Shown in pieces: positions 57,346 to 64,000 of a stretch of 64,000 bases of DNA. The stretch covers positions 248,001-312,000 of the forward strand of contig JAFZIY010000017.1 in assembly GCA_017554105.1 (NCBI GenBank). The letters are read 5' to 3'. The notes under the pieces are model-generated. The model saw only the letters and a program-made list of their open reading frames with translations. It was not told the DNA's origin and ran no database searches. Numbering within the stretch: the first letter of the stretch is position 1; each line of letters starts with the position of its first letter. This stretch comes from Prevotella sp. (GTDB taxonomy: Bacteria > Bacteroidota > Bacteroidia > Bacteroidales > Bacteroidaceae). The position numbers were made by a program, and so were the translations under genes.

Positions 57346-59607
57346 ATGGAGGATATTCCTGGATTAGTAAAAGACTTAGCGCTGATTCTTGTGGTGGCCA
57401 GTGTGGTAACGCTGGTGTTCAAGAAACTGAAGCAGCCATTGGTGTTAGGATATGTTGTGGCAGGATTCCTTGTCTCGACGCACATGCCTTACACGATGTC
57501 CGTGGTCGATCAAGAAGACATTGAGACGTGGGCGAACATCGGAGTAATGTTCCTGCTGTTCTCGCTCGGTCTCGACTTCTCGTTCAAGAAGATACTGAAG
57601 ATGGGCATGCAACCCATCATAGCCACCATGACCATTGTGTTCTGTATGATAATGCTGGGCATTATCGTCGGCAATATAATGGGCTGGAGCCAGATGAACT
57701 GTATCTTCCTCGGTGGTATGCTCGCCATGAGTTCCACCACCATCATCTACAAGGCATTCAGCGACTTAGGTCTGCGACAGCAGAGTTTCGCGAGCATAGT
57801 GATGAGCGTTCTCATCCTTGAGGACATCCTCGCCATTGTGATGATGGTGATGCTCAGTGCCATCGCCAGCGGCAACAACCCCGACGGCGGCCAGATGCTG
57901 AACTCTATATTAAAGATAGGCTTCTTCCTTATCCTGTGGTTTGTTGTCGGCATCTTCCTGATACCGCTGTTCCTGCGCTCCGTCAGACGACTCATCAACA
58001 ACGAGACGCTGCTCATTGTCTCCCTTGGTCTCTGCTGCGCCATGGCGGTGCTGAGCACGAAGGTGGGTTTCTCAAGCGCCTTCGGAGCCTTCGTCATGGG
58101 TAGTATCCTTGCCGAGACCATTGAGGCAGAGAAGATAATAAAACTCGTGGAGCCAGTGAAGAACCTCTTCGGAGCCATCTTCTTCGTCTCTGTGGGAATG
58201 CTTGTCGACCCTAAAATCCTTATAGAATACGCTGTACCAATTATCGTCCTGGTATGTACGATTCTCGTCGGACAGGCCATCTTCGGCTCGTTCGGGTTCT
58301 TGCTCAGCGGTCAGCCGCTGAAGTCGGCCATGCAATGCGGCTTCTCGATGGCGCAGATAGGTGAGTTCTCGTTTATCATCGCGTCACTCGGAGTATCCCT
58401 CGGGGTGACAGGCGACTTCCTATACCCTGTCGTCGTGGCCGTCAGTGTGATAACGACATTCCTGACGCCATACATGATACGCGCCTCGGGACCGGCATAC
58501 ACCCTGACGGAGAAGAAACTGCCGAAGAAATGGATTCGCAGTCTTAACCACATGACACGAAGCCATCCATCCACCAGCAGCGGGGGGAAAAGCCTCTGGC
58601 GCTCACTGCTCATGGCCATGGCGCGCAACACGCTCATCTATACCATCCTCGCGGCTGCCACCGTTGCGTTGATGTTCTCCTTCGTGAGACCTCTCATGCG
58701 CAACATACTGCACGAGGAGAGCCTGCAGACCTATGCCGATGTAATCACCGGAATCTTCACTATCATCTTCATATCGCCCTTCCTGAGGTCTATCGTGATG
58801 AAGAAGAACCACAGCGAGGAGATGAAGAAACTGTGGAGCGAGAACCGCGCCAACCGTCTGCCGCTGATATTCACCGTCCTCGTGCGCGTGTATATCGCCG
58901 CCGCGTTCATATTCTACATCATCAACCGTATCTCGCATTTTGCCAACGCGCTCATGATAACAATAGCCATCGTGGTGGTGATTCTTATGGTAATGTCACG
59001 CGGACTGAAGCAGCGGAGCATACGCCTGGAGCGTACGTTTATCCAGAACCTGCGCTCACGCGACATCGAGGCACAGGTGCATGGTCACCGCAAGCCTCTC
59101 TATGAGGGACACTTGCTCGACCGTGACATCCACATCGCCGACTTCGAGATTCCCGAGGGCTCACTATGGGCTGGCAAGACACTGATGGAACTGGGACTGC
59201 GCAACCGCTTCGGAGTGCATGTAAGTAGTATTCTGCGCGGCAAGCAACGCATAAACATCCCGTCGGGAACCACCGTAATATATCCTGGCGACGACCTTCA
59301 GGCCATCGGCAGCGACGAGCAACTGAAAGCCCTGAGTGACGCCATCGAGGAAGAGATGTTCAGCGGAGACCCCGAGATAGAGAAACGCGAGATGAAACTG
59401 CGGCAGATAGTGATAACGGGAAAGAGCAAGTTCCTCGACAAGACGCTGATGGAAAGTGGCATCCGCGACACTTACAACTGCATGGTAGTGGGACTCGAGC
59501 GTGGCGAGGAAGACCTGTGGCAGCCCGACCCCGACTACATCTTCAAGAAAGGCGACATAGTATGGGTTGTGGGAGAAGAAGACTCCCTGAAACAACTCAT
59601 GGGATAA
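57346..59607 (+). CDS. CPA2-family cation:proton antiporter with C-terminal TrkA_C domains
   Basis: 753 residues. N-terminal ~12-helix Na+/H+-exchanger domain (KefB/KefC/GerN type, residues ~5-385) with GVMFLLFSLGLDFS and GMLAMSSTTIIYKAF/VGFSSAFGAFVMGSILAE. A second hydrophobic block at ~425-565 is more extended than in KefC. The C-terminus carries two TrkA_C-like domains: IADFEIPEGSLWAGKTLMELGLRNRFGVHV and IVITGKSKFLDKTLMESGIRDTYN. No NAD-binding TrkA_N domain was seen. Moves K+ or Na+ against H+. Seven bp after pepT. Confidence 0.88.
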   Translation: MEDIPGLVKDLALILVVASVVTLVFKKLKQPLVLGYVVAGFLVSTHMPYTMSVVDQEDIETWANIGVMFLLFSLGLDFSFKKILKMGMQPIIATMTIVFCMIMLGIIVGNIMGWSQMNCIFLGGMLAMSSTTIIYKAFSDLGLRQQSFASIVMSVLILEDILAIVMMVMLSAIASGNNPDGGQMLNSILKIGFFLILWFVVGIFLIPLFLRSVRRLINNETLLIVSLGLCCAMAVLSTKVGFSSAFGAFVMGSILAETIEAEKIIKLVEPVKNLFGAIFFVSVGMLVDPKILIEYAVPIIVLVCTILVGQAIFGSFGFLLSGQPLKSAMQCGFSMAQIGEFSFIIASLGVSLGVTGDFLYPVVVAVSVITTFLTPYMIRASGPAYTLTEKKLPKKWIRSLNHMTRSHPSTSSGGKSLWRSLLMAMARNTLIYTILAAATVALMFSFVRPLMRNILHEESLQTYADVITGIFTIIFISPFLRSIVMKKNHSEEMKKLWSENRANRLPLIFTVLVRVYIAAAFIFYIINRISHFANALMITIAIVVVILMVMSRGLKQRSIRLERTFIQNLRSRDIEAQVHGHRKPLYEGHLLDRDIHIADFEIPEGSLWAGKTLMELGLRNRFGVHVSSILRGKQRINIPSGTTVIYPGDDLQAIGSDEQLKALSDAIEEEMFSGDPEIEKREMKLRQIVITGKSKFLDKTLMESGIRDTYNCMVVGLERGEEDLWQPDPDYIFKKGDIVWVVGEEDSLKQLMG

Positions 59608-59636
59608 ACACCGCGTATTATATCGGCAAAAACAAA

Positions 59637-59674
59637 TCGGGCTGACACAAGTGAAAACCTCTGTGCCAGCCCGA
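59637..59674. terminator. Hairpin terminator between antiporter and lipoprotein genes
   Basis: TCGGGCTGACACA / TGTGCCAGCCCGA with 12-nt loop between convergent genes. The GGGCT-ACACA outline recalls the RAYT-flanking elements but lacks their inner TTCG hairpin. Confidence 0.75.
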
Positions 59675-59679
59675 AACTA

Positions 59680-60462
59680 TTATTGTTTCTCGCCCTCTGT
59701 CTTTCTCCTGCTGAAGCATTGCAACTCGTCGCCGAACCGCAACTGCAACGAGTCTTTCAAGAGAAGCACCACCTCGGCAGTATCGCTTCTGAGTACCTTG
59801 TTGGTGTTCACGATAGAGTCACCCTTGATGTTCATGTCTATCTGGGTGAATATCAGTTTGCCGTTCCACACATGCCACTCGCTGTAGCGCTTTGGCTTGG
59901 GGTACTCCACCGGACTTTCCGCCTCGAGCACGCCACGCCTGTGCGAGCGACCTATGGTGGTGACGCTGTTCTGCCTAGACAGGGTGAAGCCATACTCACG
60001 CGGTATCATATAGGTGCGTAGCATGGAGTCGCGACGCGCTATATCCTCCTTCGTAAGTTTCTCGCCATCCTCAGGCTCTATAATCTTCGGCACCGGCATC
60101 ACGTTATATACCCACGAACCATACAGTTCGCTGATGTTAAGGACAAGGTCGGCCTTCCACTCCTCATCCTTGCTCAACAGGACGCATATCTCGTCGCCCA
60201 CCTTCGGCAAGCCGAAGACACGTCGCCTGCGCATAGCGTCCAGGATGTCGATGTGCTGGGGATTGTCGCAGGTCTTGGGCAGAAGCATCAACACAGAGTC
60301 GGAACAGCCCACTGAGGCGAGGCCGTAAATGGTACTGTCGCCTTTCGCGTTCTCCATCTTGTTCTTGCCCACAACATTTGCGTTACCGCCCTTGCCACTG
60401 CATGCGGTAAGCAACAGCGACGACAAAAACAGTACTGCGTATAACAGAGTTTTATCCATCAT
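59680..60462 (-). CDS. Lipoprotein, unknown function
   Basis: 260 residues from MMDKTLLYAVLFLSSLLLTAC (lipobox LLTAC). Upstream in-frame ATG precedes the signal peptide. The mature part has paired beta elements (TIYGLASVGCSDSVLMLLPKT; KVGDEICVLLSKDEEWKADLVLNISELYGSWVY; WHVWNGKLIFTQIDMNIKGDSI). No family recognised. Own -7 box TATTTTTG at 60478-60485 (minus). Confidence 0.7.
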   Translation of the reverse strand: MMDKTLLYAVLFLSSLLLTACSGKGGNANVVGKNKMENAKGDSTIYGLASVGCSDSVLMLLPKTCDNPQHIDILDAMRRRRVFGLPKVGDEICVLLSKDEEWKADLVLNISELYGSWVYNVMPVPKIIEPEDGEKLTKEDIARRDSMLRTYMIPREYGFTLSRQNSVTTIGRSHRRGVLEAESPVEYPKPKRYSEWHVWNGKLIFTQIDMNIKGDSIVNTNKVLRSDTAEVVLLLKDSLQLRFGDELQCFSRRKTEGEKQ

Positions 60463-60477
60463 TTCATGTTTTTGCTG

Positions 60478-60485
60478 CAAAAATA
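60478..60485 (-). promoter_or_regulatory. -7 box of the 59680 lipoprotein gene
   Basis: Minus-strand TATTTTTG; divergent from the 60530 box. The -33 element is not clear. Confidence 0.4.
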
Positions 60486-60529
60486 TTATTTTTTTTCCAT
60501 TAAACGATAGATGTTTGGAAAAAAAACGC

Positions 60530-60537
60530 TAAATTTG
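60530..60537 (+). promoter_or_regulatory. -7 box of the carboxyltransferase-like gene
   Basis: TAAATTTG 56 bp upstream of the start; -33 box not clear. Confidence 0.45.
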
Positions 60538-60592
60538 CATTCATAAATCCCTATAATAGAATTCAAGATTACATATTACTAAATCAAACACT

Positions 60593-62368
60593 ATGAAAAA
60601 AAGAATCCAGTTCAGTCTCGTATATCGAGACATGTGGCAGAGTTCAGGCAAGTTCCAACCCCGCAAGGACCAGTTGGAGAAGATAGCGCCGGCCATCATC
60701 GACATGGGAGTGTTCGACCGTGTGGAAACCAATGGCGGTGCCTTCGAGCAGGTGAACCTGCTGGCAGGTGAGAATCCCAACCATGCAGTGAGGGCGTTTT
60801 GCAAGCCTTTCAACCAGGTGGGAATAAAGACGCACATGCTGGACCGCGGTCTCAACGCACTCCGCATGTATCCCGTGCCCGACGACGTACGCGAGTTACA
60901 GTATAAGGTGAAGCACGCACAGGGCGTGGACATCCCGCGTATATTCTGCGGTCTTAACGACACACGAAATATCATACCTTCCATCAAGTGGGCAAAGGCG
61001 GCCGGCATGACGCCACAGGCGACGCTGTGCATCACCACCAGTCCCGTGCACACTGTGGAATACTATTCTGCTATAGCAGAGGAGGTGATAGCAGCAGGAG
61101 CAGAGGAGATATGCCTCAAGGACATGGCGGGTATCGGACAGCCGGCATTGCTGGGTGCACTCACTAAGGCAATAAAGACCAAGCACCCTGATGTTATCGT
61201 GCAGTATCACGGACATTCTGGACCAGGTCTCTCAATGGCAAGTATCCTCGAGGTGTGCAACAACGGCGCCGATGTTATCGACACCGCCATAGAGCCACTC
61301 TCTTGGGGTAAAGTACACCCGGACATCATCTCCGTACAGTCTATGCTGAAGAACGAGGGATTCGAGGTGAAGGACATCAACATGAAGGCCTACATGCAGG
61401 CACGCTCACTCACACAGGAGTTCATCGACGACTGGCTCGGCTACTTCATCAACCCCGGCAACAAGCACATGTCATCGCTGCTCCTCGGCTGTGGACTCCC
61501 CGGTGGCATGATGGGCTCAATGATGGCCGACCTCGCGGGAATGCACCGCACCATCAACTCCATCCGTGCAAAGAAGGGACTGCCTGAGTATGACACCGAC
61601 GAACTGCTCGTGAAACTCTTCGACGAGGTGGCATACGTATGGCCTCGCGTGGGCTATCCTCCACTCGTAACACCATTCTCACAGTATGTCAAGAACATCG
61701 CCCTCATGAACCTCCTCACCATAGAGCAGGAGAAAGGACGCTTCGTTATGATGGACGACTCTATGTGGGGCATGATTCTCGGCAAGTCGGGAAAGATTCC
61801 TGGCGAAATAGCACCGGAACTCAAGGAACTCGCAGCAAAGCAAGGCAGGGAGTTCACCGATGCCGATCCACATACACTTATCCCCAACGCACTCGACGAC
61901 TTCCGCAAGGAGATGGACGAGAACGGATGGGATTACGGACCCGACGACGAGGAACTCTACGAACTGGGTATGCACCCCGAGCAGTACCGCGACTTCAAGA
62001 GCGGCATAGCAAAGAAACGCATGCTCGCCGACCTGCAGAAGGCAAAAGATGCGAAACTTGGCTCAAAACTCTCACCCGAGGAACTGTCCGCATTCAAGCA
62101 CGCCAAGGCAGACGCCCTCGTGGCACCCGTCAAGGGACAGATATTCTACGAGTTCAATGGCGACGGCGAGTGCGCACCATGCGTGGAGCCGTTCATCGGA
62201 CAGCACTACGAAGAAGGACAGCCGTTCTGCTACATCCAGACACCATGGGGCGAGATTGAGACCATCCCTGCGGCACTGGGAGGAAAACTTGTAGAGGTAG
62301 TGGCCAAGCAAGGCGCAAAGGTACAGAAGGGACAACCCCTCGCCTACGTTGAAAGAGACCACGAGTGA
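60593..62368 (+). CDS. Divergent carboxyltransferase-like protein (OadA/PycB relative) with a degenerate biotinyl-like domain
   Basis: 591 residues. The TIM-barrel carboxyltransferase fold is visible: VFDRVETNGGAFEQ, RGLNALRMYP, CLKDMAGIGQPALLGAL, QYHGHSGPGLSMASILEVCNNGADVIDTAIEPLSWGKVHPD (HxH metal ligands), and the PYC_OADA region with GGMMGSMMADLAGM and PRVGYPPLVTPFSQYV. At the start, RDAHQS of classical enzymes is RDMWQSS. The C-terminal ~80 residues look like a biotinyl/lipoyl domain (VAPVKGQIFYEF...GGKLVEVVAKQGAKVQKGQPLAYVE), but the biotin EAMKM site reads QTPWGEIET (about 549-557), so the modified lysine is absent. It may not use biotin in cis, or may be a different enzyme. No other decarboxylase subunit is adjacent. 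Confidence 0.75.
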   Translation: MKKRIQFSLVYRDMWQSSGKFQPRKDQLEKIAPAIIDMGVFDRVETNGGAFEQVNLLAGENPNHAVRAFCKPFNQVGIKTHMLDRGLNALRMYPVPDDVRELQYKVKHAQGVDIPRIFCGLNDTRNIIPSIKWAKAAGMTPQATLCITTSPVHTVEYYSAIAEEVIAAGAEEICLKDMAGIGQPALLGALTKAIKTKHPDVIVQYHGHSGPGLSMASILEVCNNGADVIDTAIEPLSWGKVHPDIISVQSMLKNEGFEVKDINMKAYMQARSLTQEFIDDWLGYFINPGNKHMSSLLLGCGLPGGMMGSMMADLAGMHRTINSIRAKKGLPEYDTDELLVKLFDEVAYVWPRVGYPPLVTPFSQYVKNIALMNLLTIEQEKGRFVMMDDSMWGMILGKSGKIPGEIAPELKELAAKQGREFTDADPHTLIPNALDDFRKEMDENGWDYGPDDEELYELGMHPEQYRDFKSGIAKKRMLADLQKAKDAKLGSKLSPEELSAFKHAKADALVAPVKGQIFYEFNGDGECAPCVEPFIGQHYEEGQPFCYIQTPWGEIETIPAALGGKLVEVVAKQGAKVQKGQPLAYVERDHE

Positions 62369-62398
62369 ATTGAAAATTGATAATTGACAATTGACAGA
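62369..62398. repeat. AATTGAAAATTGATAATTGA-type simple repeat
   Basis: Short AATTGA-type repeats directly after the carboxyltransferase stop codon. Confidence 0.6.
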
Positions 62399-62402
62399 GA
62401 GT

Positions 62403-62437
62403 TAAACACTAGGCTCAAGTTTAGGGCCTAGTGTTTA
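62403..62437 (+). terminator. Terminator after the carboxyltransferase-like gene
   Basis: TAAACACTAGGC / GCCTAGTGTTTA stem, 12 bp. Confidence 0.8.
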
Positions 62438-62461
62438 TCTTGTAAACCATAAACCGTAAGC

Positions 62462-62492
62462 CATCCCTCCCCTTGGGGAGGTCAGGAGGGGG
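62462..62492. repeat. CCTCCCC-TTGG-GGAGG hairpin repeat supplying a ribosome-binding site
   Basis: Hairpin CCTCCCC/GGGGAGG followed by TCAGGAGGGGG, ending 5 bp before the HD-gene ATG. Purine-rich AGGAGGGGG is Shine-Dalgarno-like, unusual in this window. Confidence 0.7.
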
Positions 62493-62496
62493 TATT

Positions 62497-63048
62497 ATGA
62501 ATTATCAGGCAATCATAGACAAATACTACCAAGAGGACAATGAGTTGCGTCACATACTCATTACCCACAGCCGCGCGGTGACCAACATGGCACTGCGCAT
62601 CGCCGACCAGCATCCTGAACTCGGAATTGACAGGCAGTTCGTGGAGGAGGCTGCAATGCTCCATGACATAGGCATCTTTCGCTGCGACGCACCAGGCATC
62701 TGCTGCTACGGCACGGATCCATACATCTGTCACGGTCGTATCGGTGCCGAACTGCTTCGCGAGGAGGGATATCCCCGCCATGCACGCGTATGTGAGCGGC
62801 ACACCGGCGCCGGACTCACGCTCGACGACATTGTATCGCAAGGACTGCCCCTGCCCCACCTGTCGTTCCTGCCCGAGACCATCGAGGAACGGCTTATATG
62901 CTATGCCGACAAGTTCTTCTCGAAGACACGCCCCGACCGTGAGAAAACCTTCGAGCAGGCAGAGCACTCACTGATGAAGTTCGGAGAAGCAGGCGTGGAA
63001 CGCTTCCGCCAGTGGCACAAGATGTTCCAACAAAAAAATGACATTTGA
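62497..63048 (+). CDS. HD-domain phosphohydrolase
   Basis: 183 residues from MNYQAIIDKYYQED; the longer frame starts inside the upstream hairpin repeat and is rejected. HD-superfamily ligands: LITHSRAVTNMALRIA (first His), AAMLHDIGIFRC (HD pair near residue 58), and CHGRIGAELLREEG plus CERHTGAGLT (further His). Similar small HD proteins hydrolyse nucleotides or phosphoesters; substrate unknown. Terminator follows. Confidence 0.85.
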   Translation: MNYQAIIDKYYQEDNELRHILITHSRAVTNMALRIADQHPELGIDRQFVEEAAMLHDIGIFRCDAPGICCYGTDPYICHGRIGAELLREEGYPRHARVCERHTGAGLTLDDIVSQGLPLPHLSFLPETIEERLICYADKFFSKTRPDREKTFEQAEHSLMKFGEAGVERFRQWHKMFQQKNDI

Positions 63049-63053
63049 TAAGT

Positions 63054-63095
63054 GTCTTTTTGTAATTTAGGTGTCAACCTTATTTACAAAAAGAC
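63054..63095. terminator. Bidirectional terminator between the HD gene and aroB
   Basis: GTCTTTTTGTAA pairs with TTACAAAAAGAC, loop ~18 nt, between convergent genes. Confidence 0.75.
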
Positions 63096-63107
63096 AGTAA
63101 AATCCGT

Positions 63108-64000
63108 TTATCCCTCTCTATAGAAGTCGAGTGCTTCTTTTATCTCCTCTTCTGTTGCTGTCTGGTTGATGCGTATGTCGCCGATGTCGGCGAGGAGGGT
63201 GAAGTTTATGGTGCCTGCGGTGTTCTTCTTGTCGTGACGCATGAGGTCGAGCAGGGCAGGGTAGTCGTCGCAGGTGATGTTCATCTGTCCGTAGTTCTCG
63301 CGTATGAAGTTCACGGTCTGACGCATCCTGTCGGTGGGGAACGCAGTCTTCACGGCACTGAGGTACAGTTCGCAGATGATGCCGTAGGCTACGGCGTAGC
63401 CGTGGAGTATGGGACGGCCCTGCTGCATGGCGTATGACTCGAAGGCGTGGCCTATGGTGTGCCCGAGGTTGAGAGCCTTGCGTATGCCGTGCTCGTGGGG
63501 GTCTTGTGCCACGATGTCCTGCTTCACGGCGACGGACTGGCCCACCATGTGCTGCAACTGCGCGAGGTCGGGCTGTGCGAGATTGTAGTTGACGAGCTCT
63601 GCCCACCGCTCCGTGGTGCTTATGAGTCCGTGCTTGAGCATCTCGGCATAGCCGGAGCGCAGGTTCTCGCTGTCGAGGGTCTTGAGGAAGGTGGTGCTGA
63701 GCAGCACGTAGCGTGCGTCGCAGAACGCGCCTACCTCGTTCTTCAGTCCGTTGAAGTTGATACCGGTCTTGCCTCCCACGCTGGCATCGACCATGGCGAG
63801 GAGCGTGGTGGGTATGTTGATGATATCGATGCCGCGCTTGAAGGTGGCTGCCGCGAAGCCTCCGAGGTCGGTGATCATGCCGCCTCCGAGGTTGATGAGC
63901 AGCGAGTGGCGCGTGGCTCCGTTCTCACTGAGGTATTGCCAGATGGTGGTGAGCGACTGGAGGTCCTTGTTGGTGTCGCCCTGTGGCACGGTGATGTGTC
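63108..64000 (-). CDS. aroB: 3-dehydroquinate synthase (5' end outside window)
   Basis: The frame is open to the window edge (HITVPQGDTNKDLQS), so about 297 C-terminal residues of the ~345-residue enzyme are visible. NAD-binding LLINLGGGMITDLGGFAAATFKRG, substrate loop IPTTLLAMVDASVGGKTGINF, metal-ligand region YAEMLKHGLI, and the two His-containing motifs RKALNLGHTIGHAFES and PILHGYAVAYGI. Second step of the shikimate pathway. The GTG near 63989 is only an internal codon. Stop at 63108 lies 12 bp from the preceding terminator. Confidence 0.95.
   Translation of the reverse strand, partial: HITVPQGDTNKDLQSLTTIWQYLSENGATRHSLLINLGGGMITDLGGFAAATFKRGIDIINIPTTLLAMVDASVGGKTGINFNGLKNEVGAFCDARYVLLSTTFLKTLDSENLRSGYAEMLKHGLISTTERWAELVNYNLAQPDLAQLQHMVGQSVAVKQDIVAQDPHEHGIRKALNLGHTIGHAFESYAMQQGRPILHGYAVAYGIICELYLSAVKTAFPTDRMRQTVNFIRENYGQMNITCDDYPALLDLMRHDKKNTAGTINFTLLADIGDIRINQTATEEEIKEALDFYREG

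Noticed and set aside
59637-59674. A third RAYT-type element
   Set aside because: GGGCT/ACACA words recall the elements at 289 and 984, but it lacks the inner TTCG hairpin and sits as an ordinary terminator between convergent genes.

Overview
The window reads as a chromosomal segment of a Bacteroidales bacterium, most likely Prevotella-like (Prevotellaceae). The supporting signs are: many upstream regions carry the Bacteroidetes -7 box TAnnTTTG, often with a -33 TTG about 19 bp upstream; Shine-Dalgarno sequences are rare; the tmRNA encodes a Bacteroidetes-type tag (GNNNYALAA); and there are many SPI/SPII secreted proteins, a TonB-dependent receptor, a Bacteroidetes-type Wzi, BIG2/BspA-like surface proteins and a type B L31. 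The genus is an inference; no rRNA is present to confirm it.

Layout. 1-3.6 kb: the tail of a secreted protein, a REP-associated transposase (RAYT) between two inverted-repeat hairpin elements, and a CotH/lamin-tail surface protein. 3.7-5.2 kb: tmRNA, with two extra 128-bp degenerate copies of its 3' end and terminator, then an HU-like protein. 5.3-19.4 kb: an exopolysaccharide/capsule locus (two kinds of initiating phosphoglycosyl transferase, SLBB export protein, two Wzz-like chain-length proteins, Wzx, Wzy, three GT2 glycosyltransferases, LicD, a lipoprotein phosphoesterase and a TagD-like cytidylyltransferase). 19.5-28.7 kb: a cluster that looks like extracellular nucleic-acid processing (secreted NucA-type nuclease, OB-fold lipoproteins, TonB-dependent receptor, secreted EEP nuclease, UDG-family glycosylase, uridine kinase), with rpmE2 inside it. 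28.8-36.7 kb: TrpB-like protein, sodium:solute symporter, YARHG protein, M15 peptidase, dnaX, DUF308 protein, histidine phosphatase. 36.8-45.9 kb: low-complexity secreted protein, a repeat-rich intergenic hub, BIG2 surface protein with two small genes behind a candidate structured RNA, Wzi and small secreted proteins. 46-53.9 kb: glutathione peroxidase, trxB, an unknown secreted protein, mfd (carrying an in-frame palindromic insertion), asnA. 54-64 kb: YARHG protein pair, tRNA-Arg(CCG), pepT, CPA2 antiporter, a lipoprotein, a divergent carboxyltransferase, an HD protein and aroB (cut by the window end).

The most unusual content is non-coding. Several families of short phased repeats recur in different intergenic regions: 22-bp arrays of palindromes with different cores (TTCG-g-CGAA, CCTG-g-CAGG, GTTA-t-TAAC), CGTAAATG boxes spaced 10/11 bp, CTAG arrays of 9-bp period and GTTAGGA heptamer tracts. 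There are also REP-like double-hairpin elements, one of them inside the mfd coding sequence, and a roughly 400-nt structured RNA candidate with its own promoter. All coordinates and alignments were made by eye; no searches were run.
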